Source of the DNA: Aquibium oceanicum
GTDB taxonomy: Bacteria > Pseudomonadota > Alphaproteobacteria > Rhizobiales > Rhizobiaceae
NCBI RefSeq assembly: GCF_001889605.1
Contig: NZ_CP018171.1
Coordinates: 682,001-746,000 of the forward strand
Direction of reading: 5' to 3'
DNA: 64,000 bases
In this document: positions 40,183 to 49,842 of the stretch, in pieces
How positions within the stretch are numbered: position 1 is the first letter of the stretch
Layout of the letters: each line of letters opens with the position of its first letter
The notes under the pieces: model-generated
Seen by the model: the letters and a program-made list of their open reading frames with translations, nothing else
What the model was told of the DNA's origin: nothing
Database searches by the model: none
Translations under genes and position numbers: made by a program

Positions 40183-40200
40183 TCCGCGGATCTGCAGATC
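40181..40200. repeat. Two overlapping perfect 12-bp palindromes at a convergent gene junction
   Basis: GATCCGCGGATC (40181-40192) and GATCTGCAGATC (40189-40200) overlap by four bases exactly between the trmB stop and the stop of the opposing gene. Either could form a small stem on both transcripts, but no U-tract follows, so a terminator role is weakly supported. Confidence 0.5.
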
Positions 40201-42787
40201 AACGCATTTCCAGCAGCCGTTCGAGATAGTCCTTTTCGAGCTCGGGGCTCAGCGCGTTTCCGAGCCGCTCCCGGATCGCTTCCAGGATCCTTCTGGCCCG
40301 CTGCACGTCGATCTCGTCGGGAACTTTGACCGTCTCACCGAAGTCGGGACCGGTCGTCGCTCGCGGGCGGCCGAGCGGATCGCGATCGGAACTCTGCTGG
40401 CGTCCGCCCTCGCCCGATCCGCCCTGATCGCCCTGCATGGCCTGCTGCATCTGCTGCATCATGTCCTGCGCGCCGCGCCGGAGGGCTTCGAGCGCGCGGC
40501 CCTGCTCGCCGACTGCGCGTTCTCCCTGTCCTTCACCAAGCGCGTCGCCGGCCTCTCCCATGGCGTCGCCGGCCTCGCCGAAACCCTCCCCGGGCTGGAT
40601 GCCCATGCCCTGAAGGTCCTCCATCAGCTGGCCGAGTTCGCCCTGAAGCTGCCCCTGGCTTTCCTGGAGCTGTCGCAGGGCTTCCGCCAGTTCTTCCGGC
40701 GACATTCCCTGCCCCTGACCCTCGCCGGGTTGCTGGCCGTCCTGCTGGCCCGGATCCTCGCCCCGCGGCCCCCGCTGCTCGGCGCGGTTCTGGCCGCGCT
40801 GTCGCTGGCCGCGCTGCATCTGCTCGAGCCGGTGGGTCTCGTTCATCATCTCCTGCTGGCGGCGCATGATCTCGCCCAGCTTGTCCATCTGCTGGCGCAT
40901 CTCGCCCTGCTGGCCGCCTTGCTGCTGTTGCTGCTGGCGGCCCGCCTGGAGGTTGTTCATCATGTTCTGGAGCTGCGAGAGCAGTTCCTGCGCCTGGTCG
41001 CGGGCGCCGGACTTCGCCAGTTCCTCGATCTGGTCCATCATCCGCTCGAGATCGCTCTGCCGAAGCTCCTGGCCGTTCTGCGGCATCTGCTGCATGGACA
41101 TGTTGGGATCGCGCGCCGCCCGCTCGGCGAACTCGCGCAGGAACTCCTGCATCGCTTCGCGCAACTCGGCCATGAGCTGATCGATCTCCTCGTCGGATGC
41201 ACCGTTCTCCAGCGCATTCTTGAGCGCCTCCTGCGCGGCACGGAGCCGCTTTTCGGCCGCCGAAAGGTCGCCATCCTCGATACCGAGCGCGATCTCCCAG
41301 AGATAGTCCACCACCTCCCGCAACTGATCGTCGTTATAGGCGCCCGCCAGACGACTGCGCGCGCTGCGAATGGCGAGGAAGTGGGACATGTTGTCGATCG
41401 TATCCTCCGGGCGAAGGGTGATCGCATCCATGAGGTCGAGTACCCGCGGTCTGCGGTTGGTGTCGAGCGCCAAGATCCGGCGCTGCTCGATGAGCGCGCG
41501 TGCCAGCGGGTTGGAAAACGGCCGTTCCGGCAGCTTCAGCTGCCTGGGTTCGCTGAAGGCTTCCTGCCCGGCATCGTCTGTCGCGGCCAAGGTCAGTGTC
41601 ACGTCGACGCCCGCCCACGGGTGCTCGGTCAGGTCCTTCGAGGTCTTTGCCGCATTGTCCCGGCCGCCGCGGCGCGGCACCGTGAGTGGCATTTCCGGCG
41701 CATCGTAGAGAGGTCGCGCTTCGGGAGCGGCTTCATCGCGCGGATCGATGACCGTGCGCGCGGACGCGGCGCCGTAATCGTCCTCGATCGTATAGGCAAG
41801 TTCCAGCGTCCCGTTCACTGCCCGCTTCGGCTCCCCGGCAAAAGCGATGACCGGCGGGGTGTCGGGAATGACGGAGAAGCTCCACGAGCGGATACTCTCC
41901 TCCCCCGCCTTCAGCGTGAGCGAACCGTCCTGGGTCAGCCTGAAGGCGAATTGCCGGGTTCCCGTGCTGCGCCGCGGCTCCGCCGCCGTGCTTGCCACGA
42001 CAGGATCGGTCGGTTCGACGAGGCTTTCCCCGCCGGCTGCATCTCCGAAGGCAAGCGTTTCCGCTCCACTTCCCCCGGTCACCCGCAGGGAAATCTCGCT
42101 GTCCTGGGGCACGACGAAAAGCGGCTGGTCGCGATTGGCTTCGGCGGTCATGAAGACCGGCGGCTTGCCCGTGTAGGCCGGCGGCGTGACCCAGGCATCG
42201 ATGCGCACCGGCAGGACATCGTCGGAGCCGTGGGCGCGGAAGGCATCACCGAGCCTTCCGCCCAGCGGTCCGCCGGAAAAGGCGAACGCGACGACGAGCA
42301 GCAGGCCGACGAGCGCCCGCAGGGCCCAGGGGTCGCGTTCGGGGATTCGCGGGCGCGGCATGTCGCCCGACAGCCGGTCCAGCTTCTCGGACATGCGGCG
42401 CTGATGCTCGCGCCACAGCGCGTCGGAAAAATCGTCGGACGGACCGACGAGGCGATCCGTTTGCGTCGAGACCGGAGCATGCTCCAGGCTGTTTGCCCGT
42501 TCTATGCGGCGGTCGATGGCTCGCGCGGCCGGCATGCGGAAATAGCGCAGCGGATAGAGCGCCGCCAAAGCGGCGATGGCAAAGAGTACCAGCAATCCGA
42601 TGCGCACGGCTTCGGGGACGACCCGGAACAGTCCGAGCCACGAAACGGAGACGAAGAGGGCGCCGGTCAGGACCAGCGGCAGCAGCAGCGGCCACAGCCG
42701 CTCGAAGGCGATGGCAAAGCGCGTCGCAAACCGCGTCCGCGTCAGTCGTGCAATCCCTTGGCGGCCGACGGCTCCGGAATTCGACAT
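40199..42787 (-). CDS. TIGR02302-family (DUF4175) membrane protein
   Basis: A large 862-residue protein of unknown function that is conserved in Hyphomicrobiales. The N-terminus has two TM helices (about 32-52 and 62-80) and a third near 162-178. The middle is a beta-rich region likely facing the periplasm. The C-terminal third is low-complexity, rich in Gln, Gly and Glu with long predicted helices (for example QLQNMMNNLQAGRQQQQQQ). It lies upstream of nothing on its strand but behind lysA with a 127-bp gap. An envelope role is suggested only by topology. Confidence 0.85.
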   Translation of the reverse strand: MSNSGAVGRQGIARLTRTRFATRFAIAFERLWPLLLPLVLTGALFVSVSWLGLFRVVPEAVRIGLLVLFAIAALAALYPLRYFRMPAARAIDRRIERANSLEHAPVSTQTDRLVGPSDDFSDALWREHQRRMSEKLDRLSGDMPRPRIPERDPWALRALVGLLLVVAFAFSGGPLGGRLGDAFRAHGSDDVLPVRIDAWVTPPAYTGKPPVFMTAEANRDQPLFVVPQDSEISLRVTGGSGAETLAFGDAAGGESLVEPTDPVVASTAAEPRRSTGTRQFAFRLTQDGSLTLKAGEESIRSWSFSVIPDTPPVIAFAGEPKRAVNGTLELAYTIEDDYGAASARTVIDPRDEAAPEARPLYDAPEMPLTVPRRGGRDNAAKTSKDLTEHPWAGVDVTLTLAATDDAGQEAFSEPRQLKLPERPFSNPLARALIEQRRILALDTNRRPRVLDLMDAITLRPEDTIDNMSHFLAIRSARSRLAGAYNDDQLREVVDYLWEIALGIEDGDLSAAEKRLRAAQEALKNALENGASDEEIDQLMAELREAMQEFLREFAERAARDPNMSMQQMPQNGQELRQSDLERMMDQIEELAKSGARDQAQELLSQLQNMMNNLQAGRQQQQQQGGQQGEMRQQMDKLGEIMRRQQEMMNETHRLEQMQRGQRQRGQNRAEQRGPRGEDPGQQDGQQPGEGQGQGMSPEELAEALRQLQESQGQLQGELGQLMEDLQGMGIQPGEGFGEAGDAMGEAGDALGEGQGERAVGEQGRALEALRRGAQDMMQQMQQAMQGDQGGSGEGGRQQSSDRDPLGRPRATTGPDFGETVKVPDEIDVQRARRILEAIRERLGNALSPELEKDYLERLLEMR

Positions 42788-42914
42788 GTCAGTCCCGATC
42801 CTCGTGAGCGGACGTTTCGTTGGTCGCGAGTCGGGAGAATAGCGGAAAACCAGGCGAAGACGAGGCGATCAAACAAAACGTGATAAGAGCGCCCACCGTG
42901 AGACATGGGGCTCG

Positions 42915-44183
42915 CTAGCCGAGCCAGTCAGGAACTGAATCCCGGCCGATCAGGTCTTCGTAGGTTGGACGCGGGCGGACGACGTGGAAGCGGTCGCCGT
43001 TGACGAGCACCTCCGGCACGAGCAGCCGCGTGTTGTAGGTGCCAGCCTGCACGGCGCCATAGGCGCCCGCGGTACCCACGTAGAGAAGGTCGCCGGACGA
43101 AAGCAACGGCAGTTCGCGGTCGTGGCCGAGATAGTCGCCCGTCTCGCAGACCGGACCCACGATGTCGGCGGTCATGCGCGGCCCGCGTTCGGCACCGATC
43201 CTGACCGGCTTGATCTCGTGGAAGGCGTCGTAGAGCGTCGGGCGGATCAGGTCGTTCATGGCCGCGTCGACGATGACGAAGTTCTTGGCGTCACCTTCCT
43301 TCAAGTAGATCACCGAGGTCACCAGGATCCCGGCATTCCCGACGAGCAGCCGGCCGGGTTCGACGATCACCTTCAGGCCGAGCTTCGAGACGTGCTTGCG
43401 GGCGATCTCCGCATAGGCTTCGGGCGAGGGGGGCGGGTTGTTGTCGGTCCGGTACGGAATGCCGAGCCCGCCGCCGAGATCGACATGTTCGATGGCGTGG
43501 CCATCCGCGCGCAGCGTCTCGGTCAGGTCGGTCAGCAGCAGGAAGGCGTCGTCGAAGGGCTGCAGATCGGTGATTTGGCTGCCGATGTGCATGTCGATGC
43601 CGATGGGCCGCAGCCCGGGCAGTTCCGCCGCGCGACGATAGACCGCCCGCGCGCGCTGCCAGGGAATGCCGAACTTGTTTTCCGCCTTTCCGGTCGAAAT
43701 CTTCTTGTGGGTGCGCGCGTCCACGTCCGGGTTGATGCGCAGCGAGATGCCGGTCTCCCGGCCGGTCGCCGCGCAGCGCGCCGACAGCAGTTCGAGCTCC
43801 GGCTCGGACTCCACGTTGAAGCATTGGATTCCGGCGGAAAGACCGAAATCCATCTCGGAAGCGGTCTTTCCGACGCCCGAGAACACGATCTTCTGCGGTG
43901 GAATGCCCGCTGCGAGCGCCCGGCGAAGTTCTCCTTCCGAAACCACGTCCGCGCCTGCGCCCTCGGCCGCCAGCGTCCTCAGGATCGCCTGGTTGGAGTT
44001 GGCCTTCATCGCGTAGCAGACGAGGGCATCCATGTCCGAGAAGGCCGACGCGAAGACGCGATAGTGCCTGACGAGCGTGGCTGTGGAGTAGCAGTAGAAC
44101 GGCGTCCCGACCGCCGCCGCGATGTCGGCGACCGGCACGTCCTCCGCGTGGAGGACGCCGTCACGGAATTCGAAGTGGTTCAC
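42915..44183 (-). CDS. lysA: Diaminopimelate decarboxylase
   Basis: PLP enzyme that decarboxylates meso-diaminopimelate to lysine, the last step of the pathway. 422 residues from a GTG at 44183. The PLP lysine is K60 in YAMKANSNQ. HIGSQI, the glycine loop GGGLGIPY and the dimer-interface CETGDYLG are intact. It follows lptM by 38 bp, as in many proteobacteria. Confidence 0.97.
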   Translation of the reverse strand: MNHFEFRDGVLHAEDVPVADIAAAVGTPFYCYSTATLVRHYRVFASAFSDMDALVCYAMKANSNQAILRTLAAEGAGADVVSEGELRRALAAGIPPQKIVFSGVGKTASEMDFGLSAGIQCFNVESEPELELLSARCAATGRETGISLRINPDVDARTHKKISTGKAENKFGIPWQRARAVYRRAAELPGLRPIGIDMHIGSQITDLQPFDDAFLLLTDLTETLRADGHAIEHVDLGGGLGIPYRTDNNPPPSPEAYAEIARKHVSKLGLKVIVEPGRLLVGNAGILVTSVIYLKEGDAKNFVIVDAAMNDLIRPTLYDAFHEIKPVRIGAERGPRMTADIVGPVCETGDYLGHDRELPLLSSGDLLYVGTAGAYGAVQAGTYNTRLLVPEVLVNGDRFHVVRPRPTYEDLIGRDSVPDWLG

Positions 44184-44221
44184 GTCAGTTCACCGGCATG
44201 GAAGCGATCGTTGTCCGCCTG

Positions 44222-44434
44222 TCAGTCGATCAGCGGATCGAGCAGGAAGCGGCGGTCTTCCTTCGGCGGTGCGGGTTCGGGGGGAAGCGCCTCGCCGGCT
44301 TCCTGTGCCTCGCGCCGTTCCTGGAGCGCCGCCTCGTAGGGAGTGATCGGCGCATTGCGGCGGCCGCATCCGGCCAGCACAGAAAAGCCGACGGCGCACA
44401 GGATCAGCATCGACGCAATCTTGCGGAAAGACAT
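44222..44434 (-). CDS. lptM: LptM-like small lipoprotein
   Basis: A 70-residue protein from the ATG at 44434, which has GAGGG at proper spacing. The signal peptide ends in the lipobox LAGC, so the cysteine near residue 23 should be acylated. The rest is short and Pro/Glu-rich. LptM (formerly YifL) assists maturation of the LPS-transport protein LptD in E. coli; position before lysA and size support the name. Longer in-frame starts (44446, 44488) lack a better ribosome site. Confidence 0.8.
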   Translation of the reverse strand: MSFRKIASMLILCAVGFSVLAGCGRRNAPITPYEAALQERREAQEAGEALPPEPAPPKEDRRFLLDPLID

Positions 44435-44506
44435 GATCACCCTCATCGTTACCGGCACGTCTTTACCGGAGTTTTTGCGCCTGTGCACCCGTTTTGGACG
44501 AAGCCG

Positions 44507-45907
44507 TCAGGCTTTGGCCAGGCGCTTTCTCCAGTAGCGTGTCTGCCTGCGGACCTGCGACGGGGCGGTCCCGCCGAACGAGGTGCGGCTGCTCACGGAG
44601 TTGCGCACCGAGAGCACCGAATAGACGTCTTCGGTAATGCCGGAGTGAAGGGTCTGGAGATCCTCGAGCGAGAGTTTCTCCAACCCGGTCTTCTTCGCCT
44701 CGGCCATGGCCACTGCCCGACCGGTGACGTGATGCGCCTCGCGGAAGGGAAGGCCGAGCACTCGCACCAGCCAGTCCGCGAGGTCCGTGGCTGTCGAATA
44801 GCCGGAACCGGCGGCGCGCTTCATGGCATCCGCGTTGACGGTCATGTCGGAGACCATGCCCGTCATGGCGGCGATCATCAGGTCCAGCGCCTCGGCGGCG
44901 TCGAAGACCGCTTCCTTGTCCTCCTGCATGTCCTTCGAATAGGCGAGCGGCAGCCCCTTCATCACGGTGAGGAGCCCCACGAGATGACCGTTCACGCGGC
45001 CCGTCTTGGCGCGCACCAGTTCGGCGGCGTCGGGGTTCTTCTTCTGGGGCATGATCGACGAGCCGGTTGAAAAGGAATCCGACAGGCGCACGAAGCCGAA
45101 CTGCGGCGTCGACCAGATGACGATCTCCTCGGCGAGCCGCGAAAGGTGGGTCGCGCAGATCGAGGCGACGGCGAGGAACTCCAGCGCGAAATCGCGATCC
45201 GAGACGCTGTCGATGGAGTTGCGCGTCGGTTCCCGGAAGCCGAGCGCCCTGGCGGTCGCCTGGCGGTCGATGGGGAACCCGGTTCCGGCGAGCGCCGCGG
45301 CGCCGAGCGGGCTCTCGTCGAGGCGCTCTACGGCGTCCCGCACTCGGGACAGGTCGCGCGCGAACATCTCGACATAGGCCATGCAGTGGTGGCCGAACGT
45401 CACCGGCTGGGCACTCTGCAGGTGGGTGAAGCCCGGCATCACCGTCGCCGCATGCTCTTCGGCGCGATCGAGGAACGCGGCGATCAGCCGCTTCAACCCC
45501 TCGGCTGTGCTCACGAGTTCTTCCTTGACCCACAGGCGGAAGTCCACCGCCACCTGGTCGTTTCGCGACCGCGCGGTGTGCAGCCTGCCCGCGGCGGGGC
45601 CGATCAGTTCCGCCAGCCTCGCCTCGACGTTCATGTGGATGTCCTCGAGCCGGGTGGAGAAGGTGAACGTCCCCTCCTCGATCTCTCGCAGGATCGTGTT
45701 CAGCCCGTGAGCGATGCGGCTTTGATCCTCTGCCGAAATTATGCCTTTCTCGGCAAGCATTTCGCTATGCGCGAGCGAGCCGCGAATATCCTGCGAGTAG
45801 AGCTTCCTGTCGAAGCCGATGGAAGCGTTGATCGCTTCCATCACCGCCGCCGGACCCGAGGCAAATCGTCCGCCCCACATCTGGTTGCTGGTCTTGTCGT
45901 CGCTCAT
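44507..45907 (-). CDS. argH: Argininosuccinate lyase
   Basis: Splits argininosuccinate into arginine and fumarate. 466 residues from ATG 45907, the usual length. The family signature [15 protein letters not shown] (about 282-296), with the catalytic serine loop, is intact, as are MWGGRF near the N-terminus and [13 protein letters not shown] (about 110). First gene of an argH-lptM-lysA run; divergent from tlpA with only 27 bp between start codons. Confidence 0.97.
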   Translation of the reverse strand: MSDDKTSNQMWGGRFASGPAAVMEAINASIGFDRKLYSQDIRGSLAHSEMLAEKGIISAEDQSRIAHGLNTILREIEEGTFTFSTRLEDIHMNVEARLAELIGPAAGRLHTARSRNDQVAVDFRLWVKEELVSTAEGLKRLIAAFLDRAEEHAATVMPGFTHLQSAQPVTFGHHCMAYVEMFARDLSRVRDAVERLDESPLGAAALAGTGFPIDRQATARALGFREPTRNSIDSVSDRDFALEFLAVASICATHLSRLAEEIVIWSTPQFGFVRLSDSFSTGSSIMPQKKNPDAAELVRAKTGRVNGHLVGLLTVMKGLPLAYSKDMQEDKEAVFDAAEALDLMIAAMTGMVSDMTVNADAMKRAAGSGYSTATDLADWLVRVLGLPFREAHHVTGRAVAMAEAKKTGLEKLSLEDLQTLHSGITEDVYSVLSVRNSVSSRTSFGGTAPSQVRRQTRYWRKRLAKA

Positions 45908-45934
45908 GGTGATAACCGGGCCCTGGAGTTTCGA

Positions 45935-46624
45935 ATGGCACTGAAGAACTTGCACCTGCCGGCATCACGCATGATCCTGATTGCCGCGGTCGCGGGCCTC
46001 GTTGCCGGCGCGACTGCGGTATACGTGACGAGCGCGGGGGATGGCAACAATTCCGCTTCGCCGCTCGTCGCGGCCGAGGAGGCGACCTGTGCGGCAAAGC
46101 AGGAATTCGCCGACACCGTGGCAGCTTCCGCGACGGGGGAGGTGGCCGCCATGCTCGCCGCCTCTCCGCCGCAGCCGGTCAGCGATCTTTCTTTCAACGC
46201 GCCGGACGGCGCTCCAACCAGCATCCGTGAATTCGCGGGCAAGACGGTCCTGATGAACCTCTGGGCCACCTGGTGCGCACCGTGCCGGGCCGAGATGCCG
46301 GCGCTGGACGCGTTGCAGAAGGAGCGGGGCGGCGCGGACTTCGAGGTGGTCGCCGTCAACGTGGACACCGGCGACGATACCAAGCCGAAGAAGTTTCTCG
46401 CCGAAACCGGCGTCGAATCGCTCGCCTACTACCGGGACAACACCCTGGCGCTCTTCAACGACCTCAAGAAGCGCTCGCTGGCGCTCGGGTTGCCCGTCAC
46501 ACTCCTGATCGACGACGAGGGGTGCCTACTCGCCCACATGAACGGCCCGGCCGAGTGGGCAAGCCCGGACGCTTTGCGGCTCGTCGATGCCGCACGGGGC
46601 GATACCGCGCCGCAAGCCAGGTAA
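45935..46624 (+). CDS. tlpA: TlpA-like membrane-anchored thiol:disulfide oxidoreductase
   Basis: A 229-residue periplasmic thioredoxin held by an N-terminal TM helix (about 13-33). The active site is WCAPC near residue 113, in [19 protein letters not shown]. In Bradyrhizobium, TlpA reduces CcoG/ScoI and CoxB for cytochrome oxidase assembly. The same role here is inferred from family and from the usual neighbourhood with argH. ATG 45935 has GGAG at 45925-45928. Extra cysteine C53 (ATCAAK) matches the second disulfide typical of TlpA. Confidence 0.9.
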   Translation: MALKNLHLPASRMILIAAVAGLVAGATAVYVTSAGDGNNSASPLVAAEEATCAAKQEFADTVAASATGEVAAMLAASPPQPVSDLSFNAPDGAPTSIREFAGKTVLMNLWATWCAPCRAEMPALDALQKERGGADFEVVAVNVDTGDDTKPKKFLAETGVESLAYYRDNTLALFNDLKKRSLALGLPVTLLIDDEGCLLAHMNGPAEWASPDALRLVDAARGDTAPQAR

Positions 46625-46742
46625 CAGGGAGACACCATTTGTGACGCCCGGCCCCGCCGAATTGATCTAGTCTCCGGGCTTGGGACAACGGCGATTCATC
46701 TCAGGGACATCGCCGAGAATAGTAAGGAGTTCGGAGGGGGTC

Positions 46743-46940
46743 ATGCCTACGCTGAACAAACAGGCGTCGCGCCGCGAAGAGGCCGACGATCGAAAGACGG
46801 TCGTGCAGAAGACGGCCACTCAGAAGGCGAAGCAGGGCGACGCGAGCACGGCGCCGTTTCACGGCTCGCCTCACGCCGAACACCCTCGGGATCCCTTCCG
46901 CAACATGTTCGGCACTTCCCGGATGAAGTTCGAATTCTGA
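46743..46940 (+). CDS. Small hydrophilic protein of unknown function
   Basis: 65 residues from ATG 46743, preceded by GGAGG. Strongly charged at the N-terminus (Lys/Arg/Glu/Asp), no TM helix or cysteine, ending in RNMFGTSRMKFEF. No family recognised. Good ribosome site and codon bias, and placement between tlpA and the GNAT gene, support a real gene. Confidence 0.6.
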   Translation: MPTLNKQASRREEADDRKTVVQKTATQKAKQGDASTAPFHGSPHAEHPRDPFRNMFGTSRMKFEF

Positions 46941-46956
46941 CGCCGGCCATCCGGCC

Positions 46957-46980
46957 CGTCACAGCGTGGAAACTGTGACG
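46957..46980 (+). promoter_or_regulatory. Inverted repeat CGTCACAG-N8-CTGTGACG after the small protein gene
   Basis: Perfect 8-bp arms with an 8-base loop, starting 17 bp after the stop codon. It could terminate the small gene (but lacks a T-run) or be a protein-binding site; the TCACAG/CTGTGA halves recall CRP/FNR-like operators. Confidence 0.4.
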
Positions 46981-47104
46981 GCATGAATCCGCGGATTGCG
47001 CTCGCTCCATCGTCGCGTCCGTGTGTTAGCGGTGAAAATTCCAGCTCCGGCCCATATGCATGGCTCCCCTGCGTCCGGCGCGGGCAAGAGCACGTCCAGA
47101 CCGA

Positions 47105-47137
47105 TTGAACAATTTGCTGCAGTGCACAATATGTGCA
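47105..47137 (+). promoter_or_regulatory. Candidate promoter with symmetric -10 region before the GNAT gene
   Basis: TTGAAC (47105-47110) with CAATAT/ATATGT 16-18 bp downstream makes a plausible promoter. The -10 is embedded in the inverted repeat TGCACA-ATA-TGTGCA (47123-47137), itself nested in GCTGCA/TGCAGC arms (47116-47139). A repressor bound here would block transcription of the GNAT gene at 47172. Confidence 0.4.
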
Positions 47138-47171
47138 GCGCGAGAGTCGACGACTCGGGAGGAAACCGAGG

Positions 47172-47831
47172 ATGATTGACGCCATGCTGAATGTTTCACC
47201 AAAAACAGAGACCGCCCCTGCCGGACATATTCGGGATCTCGCCACAGGGGACTTTGCGGATTTCCGTAATCACCTCCTGCGGCTGACGCCCGCGAGCAGG
47301 CGCGACCGCTTCAACGGATACACCGACGACGGCTTCGTCGAAGCCTATGCGGCCCGTTCGGTCAAATCCGGCGCCGTGGTTATCGGCTATGTCGAAGACG
47401 GCATCATGCGAGGCGCGGCGGAACTGCACGACATCGGTCGAGCCAGCCGCGAGGCGGCCGAGATAGCCTTCAGCGTCGAGGACGCATTCCAGCACCGCGG
47501 TATCGGAGCTCGCCTGTTCGAGCGACTGATCGTCCGTGCGCTCGAACTGGGGTATCGCTCGCTGCACGTCACGACCCATCCTCAGAACCGCGCGATGAAG
47601 GCGCTTGCCCGCAGATTCGGAGCAGTGCTGTGCTTCCAGTCTTACGAAGCCGTAGGCGTCATCGACATGGCCGCTTTCAGGCCGAAGGTCACTCTTGCCG
47701 CGGAGCCGATTTCCGAAGGACGCCCGGTGCCTCCGAGCCCGCTGATGGCTGCGGCGGGGCTGGCTGGAACCATTGCTGGCGTCGGGCGCGCGGTGCTCAG
47801 ACCCTGGACGCCAGCCACGGCCACCAAATAG
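47172..47831 (+). CDS. GNAT-family N-acetyltransferase
   Basis: A 219-residue protein from ATG 47172 with GGGAGG upstream. The GNAT acetyl-CoA site is VEDAFQHRGIGARLFERLI (about 98-116, with the R/Q-x-x-G-x-G/A pattern QHRGIG). The C-terminal 60 residues are Pro/Ala-rich and outside the domain. Substrate unknown; it resembles the GNAT domains fused to acyl-CoA or protein acetylases but is stand-alone. Confidence 0.85.
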   Translation: MIDAMLNVSPKTETAPAGHIRDLATGDFADFRNHLLRLTPASRRDRFNGYTDDGFVEAYAARSVKSGAVVIGYVEDGIMRGAAELHDIGRASREAAEIAFSVEDAFQHRGIGARLFERLIVRALELGYRSLHVTTHPQNRAMKALARRFGAVLCFQSYEAVGVIDMAAFRPKVTLAAEPISEGRPVPPSPLMAAAGLAGTIAGVGRAVLRPWTPATATK

Positions 47832-48010
47832 GCTCGTTGCGTGCAAGACGGCGACCCGTCTGACGCGGAGGGGTCGGGTGGGCGGCTACCGAACAAGAGG
47901 TCGGGACGGCACTTGCGAAACAACTCCGCCATGCCGACGTTGCGGGAACAGCGACCGCCGCGCGGCATCGCACCCGCATTTTCATCGACGCGGCAGGCAG
48001 GAGGCGAAGG

Positions 48011-49321
48011 ATGGCTGACGACAGGACGAGGCCCGCCGCACCCGCACGCGGCGAAATCCTCGTCGCGGCCGACGAGCGTGCCAAGCTCGCCGCGCTCAAT
48101 CGCGTAAAGGCCGCCGCCACTTTCTCGCTCGCGCTCTGCATCATCGTCTTCGCGGTCTCCACGCTCTACGAGGTGCGATGTCCCTGGCTCGGTTTCGTTG
48201 CCGCCTTTGCGGAGGCCGCCGCGATCGGCGGCATCGCCGACTGGTATGCAGTCGTCGCCCTTTTCAAGCGGCCGCTCGGCCTTCCGATACCCCACACCGC
48301 CATCATCCCCGCCAACCAGGACCGGATCGCCGACAATCTGGGACACTTCATCGAGGTGAACTTCCTTGCGCCCGGGCCGGTGCGTGAAAAGCTGCGCGAG
48401 GTGGATTTCGCCGCGCTGGTCGCCGACTGGCTCTCCGAGCCGCGCCGGGCGCAGGGTCTCTCGCATTTCGTCGCCCGGCTCGTGCCGCAAATGGTGAGGG
48501 CCATCGGCGATTCCGGCCTCAAGGACTTCGCGAGCCAGCGTCTCAACGAACAGTTGGAGAAGGTGAAGATCGCGCCGCTCGCCGCCGACCTGCTGTCGGC
48601 CTTCACCGAGGATCGACGGCACCAGCGACTGTTCGACGAGATCATCAAGGCGCTCGGAAAATTCCTGAACGACGAGCAGGCGCTGGCGATGATGCGCGAC
48701 AAGATCCGCGACGAACTGCCCACGCTCGCCCGCTACTTCCGCGCCGACGCCTATCTCCTGAAGCGGATCGTCAACTCCGCCGGAGAGCTTCTGAGCGAGG
48801 TGCGCGATGATCGCGACCATCCGATGCGGCACGAGTTCGACCGTTTCGTCGAGGGCTTCATCGAGCGGCTGCGCGACTCACCCGAATATGCCGAGCGCGC
48901 CGAGAAGCTGAAGCGCGATCTCCTCGCCCGGCCCGAACTCGCCGGTCTGGTCGGAGAGATGTGGTCGAGCATCGGCAACTTCGCCGAACAGGATGCAAAA
49001 TCCGCCAATTCGCTGATCCGCAAGCATCTCGCGCTGCTCTTCGTCGACATCGGACGACAGCTCGCCGAGGATCCGCAGGTGCGCGCCGACATGAACCAGG
49101 GCTTCGTGGTGGCGCTCGCCTCCTTCGTGGAAAGCCAGAAGAGCGGCGTCTCCGCCTTCATTGCCGACCAGGTGAAAGGCTGGGATCTCGGACAGCTGAC
49201 GCATCTCATCGAGATCAACATCGGGCGCGACCTCCAGTACATCCGTTTCAACGGCATGATCATCGGCGGCATCGCGGGACTCCTGCTTCACACGGGCAGC
49301 ATCCTGTTCCTCGGCGATTGA
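48011..49321 (+). CDS. DUF445-family membrane protein
   Basis: 436 residues. An N-terminal TM pair (about 37-90) contains the family hallmark AAIGGIADWYAVVALFKRPLGLPIPHTAIIP. A long helical middle domain of charged heptads (100-390) follows, then a final hydrophobic helix (about 415-433). Function of the family is unknown; an inner-membrane protein with a large cytoplasmic or periplasmic helical domain is what the sequence shows. Confidence 0.88.
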   Translation: MADDRTRPAAPARGEILVAADERAKLAALNRVKAAATFSLALCIIVFAVSTLYEVRCPWLGFVAAFAEAAAIGGIADWYAVVALFKRPLGLPIPHTAIIPANQDRIADNLGHFIEVNFLAPGPVREKLREVDFAALVADWLSEPRRAQGLSHFVARLVPQMVRAIGDSGLKDFASQRLNEQLEKVKIAPLAADLLSAFTEDRRHQRLFDEIIKALGKFLNDEQALAMMRDKIRDELPTLARYFRADAYLLKRIVNSAGELLSEVRDDRDHPMRHEFDRFVEGFIERLRDSPEYAERAEKLKRDLLARPELAGLVGEMWSSIGNFAEQDAKSANSLIRKHLALLFVDIGRQLAEDPQVRADMNQGFVVALASFVESQKSGVSAFIADQVKGWDLGQLTHLIEINIGRDLQYIRFNGMIIGGIAGLLLHTGSILFLGD

Positions 49322-49400
49322 CGCCGCCCGCCCGAAGCCTAATCTCACCATGAGCCGGACATAGGGAACATGAAGCCGGCCTTTTCAACGGGAGGATTGC

Positions 49401-49829
49401 ATGGCGAAGAAACCGGATACCGACTCTTTCATCGAAATGTTCGCCAGTTTCGGGCGCGACCTGCACATGCCGACCATGGACGTCGACAAGATACTCGACC
49501 ACCACCGCAAGAACCTCGAAGCGCTGGAGAAGGCCGCCAAATCCGCTTCGACCGGCGCGTCCGACGTCTTCTCCAAGCAGCGCGAGATCCTCCAGTCGAC
49601 GCTGCAGGAGATAACCCAGATGGCCGAGCAGATGCGCGCGCCCGGCAATCCGCAGGAGATGGTGGGCAAGCAGGCGGAGTTCGCGCGCAAGTCCTTCGAG
49701 ACGGCGGTGAAGAACGCCAGCGAGATCGGCGAGGTCATGCGGAAATCCTCCACCGAAACCATCGACATCCTGCGCGAGCGCATCCGCGAGGCCATGGAGG
49801 ACATGCAGAAGGGCTACGGCCGCAAGTAG
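49401..49829 (+). CDS. Phasin-like helical protein
   Basis: A 142-residue, almost entirely helical, amphipathic protein without TM or signal ([20 protein letters not shown] resembles phasin repeats). Phasins coat polyhydroxyalkanoate granules, but no pha gene is near and the similarity is of a general coiled-coil kind. GGGAGG precedes ATG 49401. Confidence 0.65.
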   Translation: MAKKPDTDSFIEMFASFGRDLHMPTMDVDKILDHHRKNLEALEKAAKSASTGASDVFSKQREILQSTLQEITQMAEQMRAPGNPQEMVGKQAEFARKSFETAVKNASEIGEVMRKSSTETIDILRERIREAMEDMQKGYGRK

Positions 49830-49842
49830 CGGGCCGCCTCCG

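Noticed and set aside
40730..42883. 717-residue frame opposite the TIGR02302 gene
   Set aside because: Reflects the Gln/Glu/Met-rich repeats on the coding strand; Leu-rich low-complexity translation without a family.
47116..47139. LuxR-type lux box before the GNAT gene
   Set aside because: The GCTGCA/TGCAGC arms are symmetric but the length and spacing do not match an 18-20 bp lux box and no luxR/luxI gene is near.
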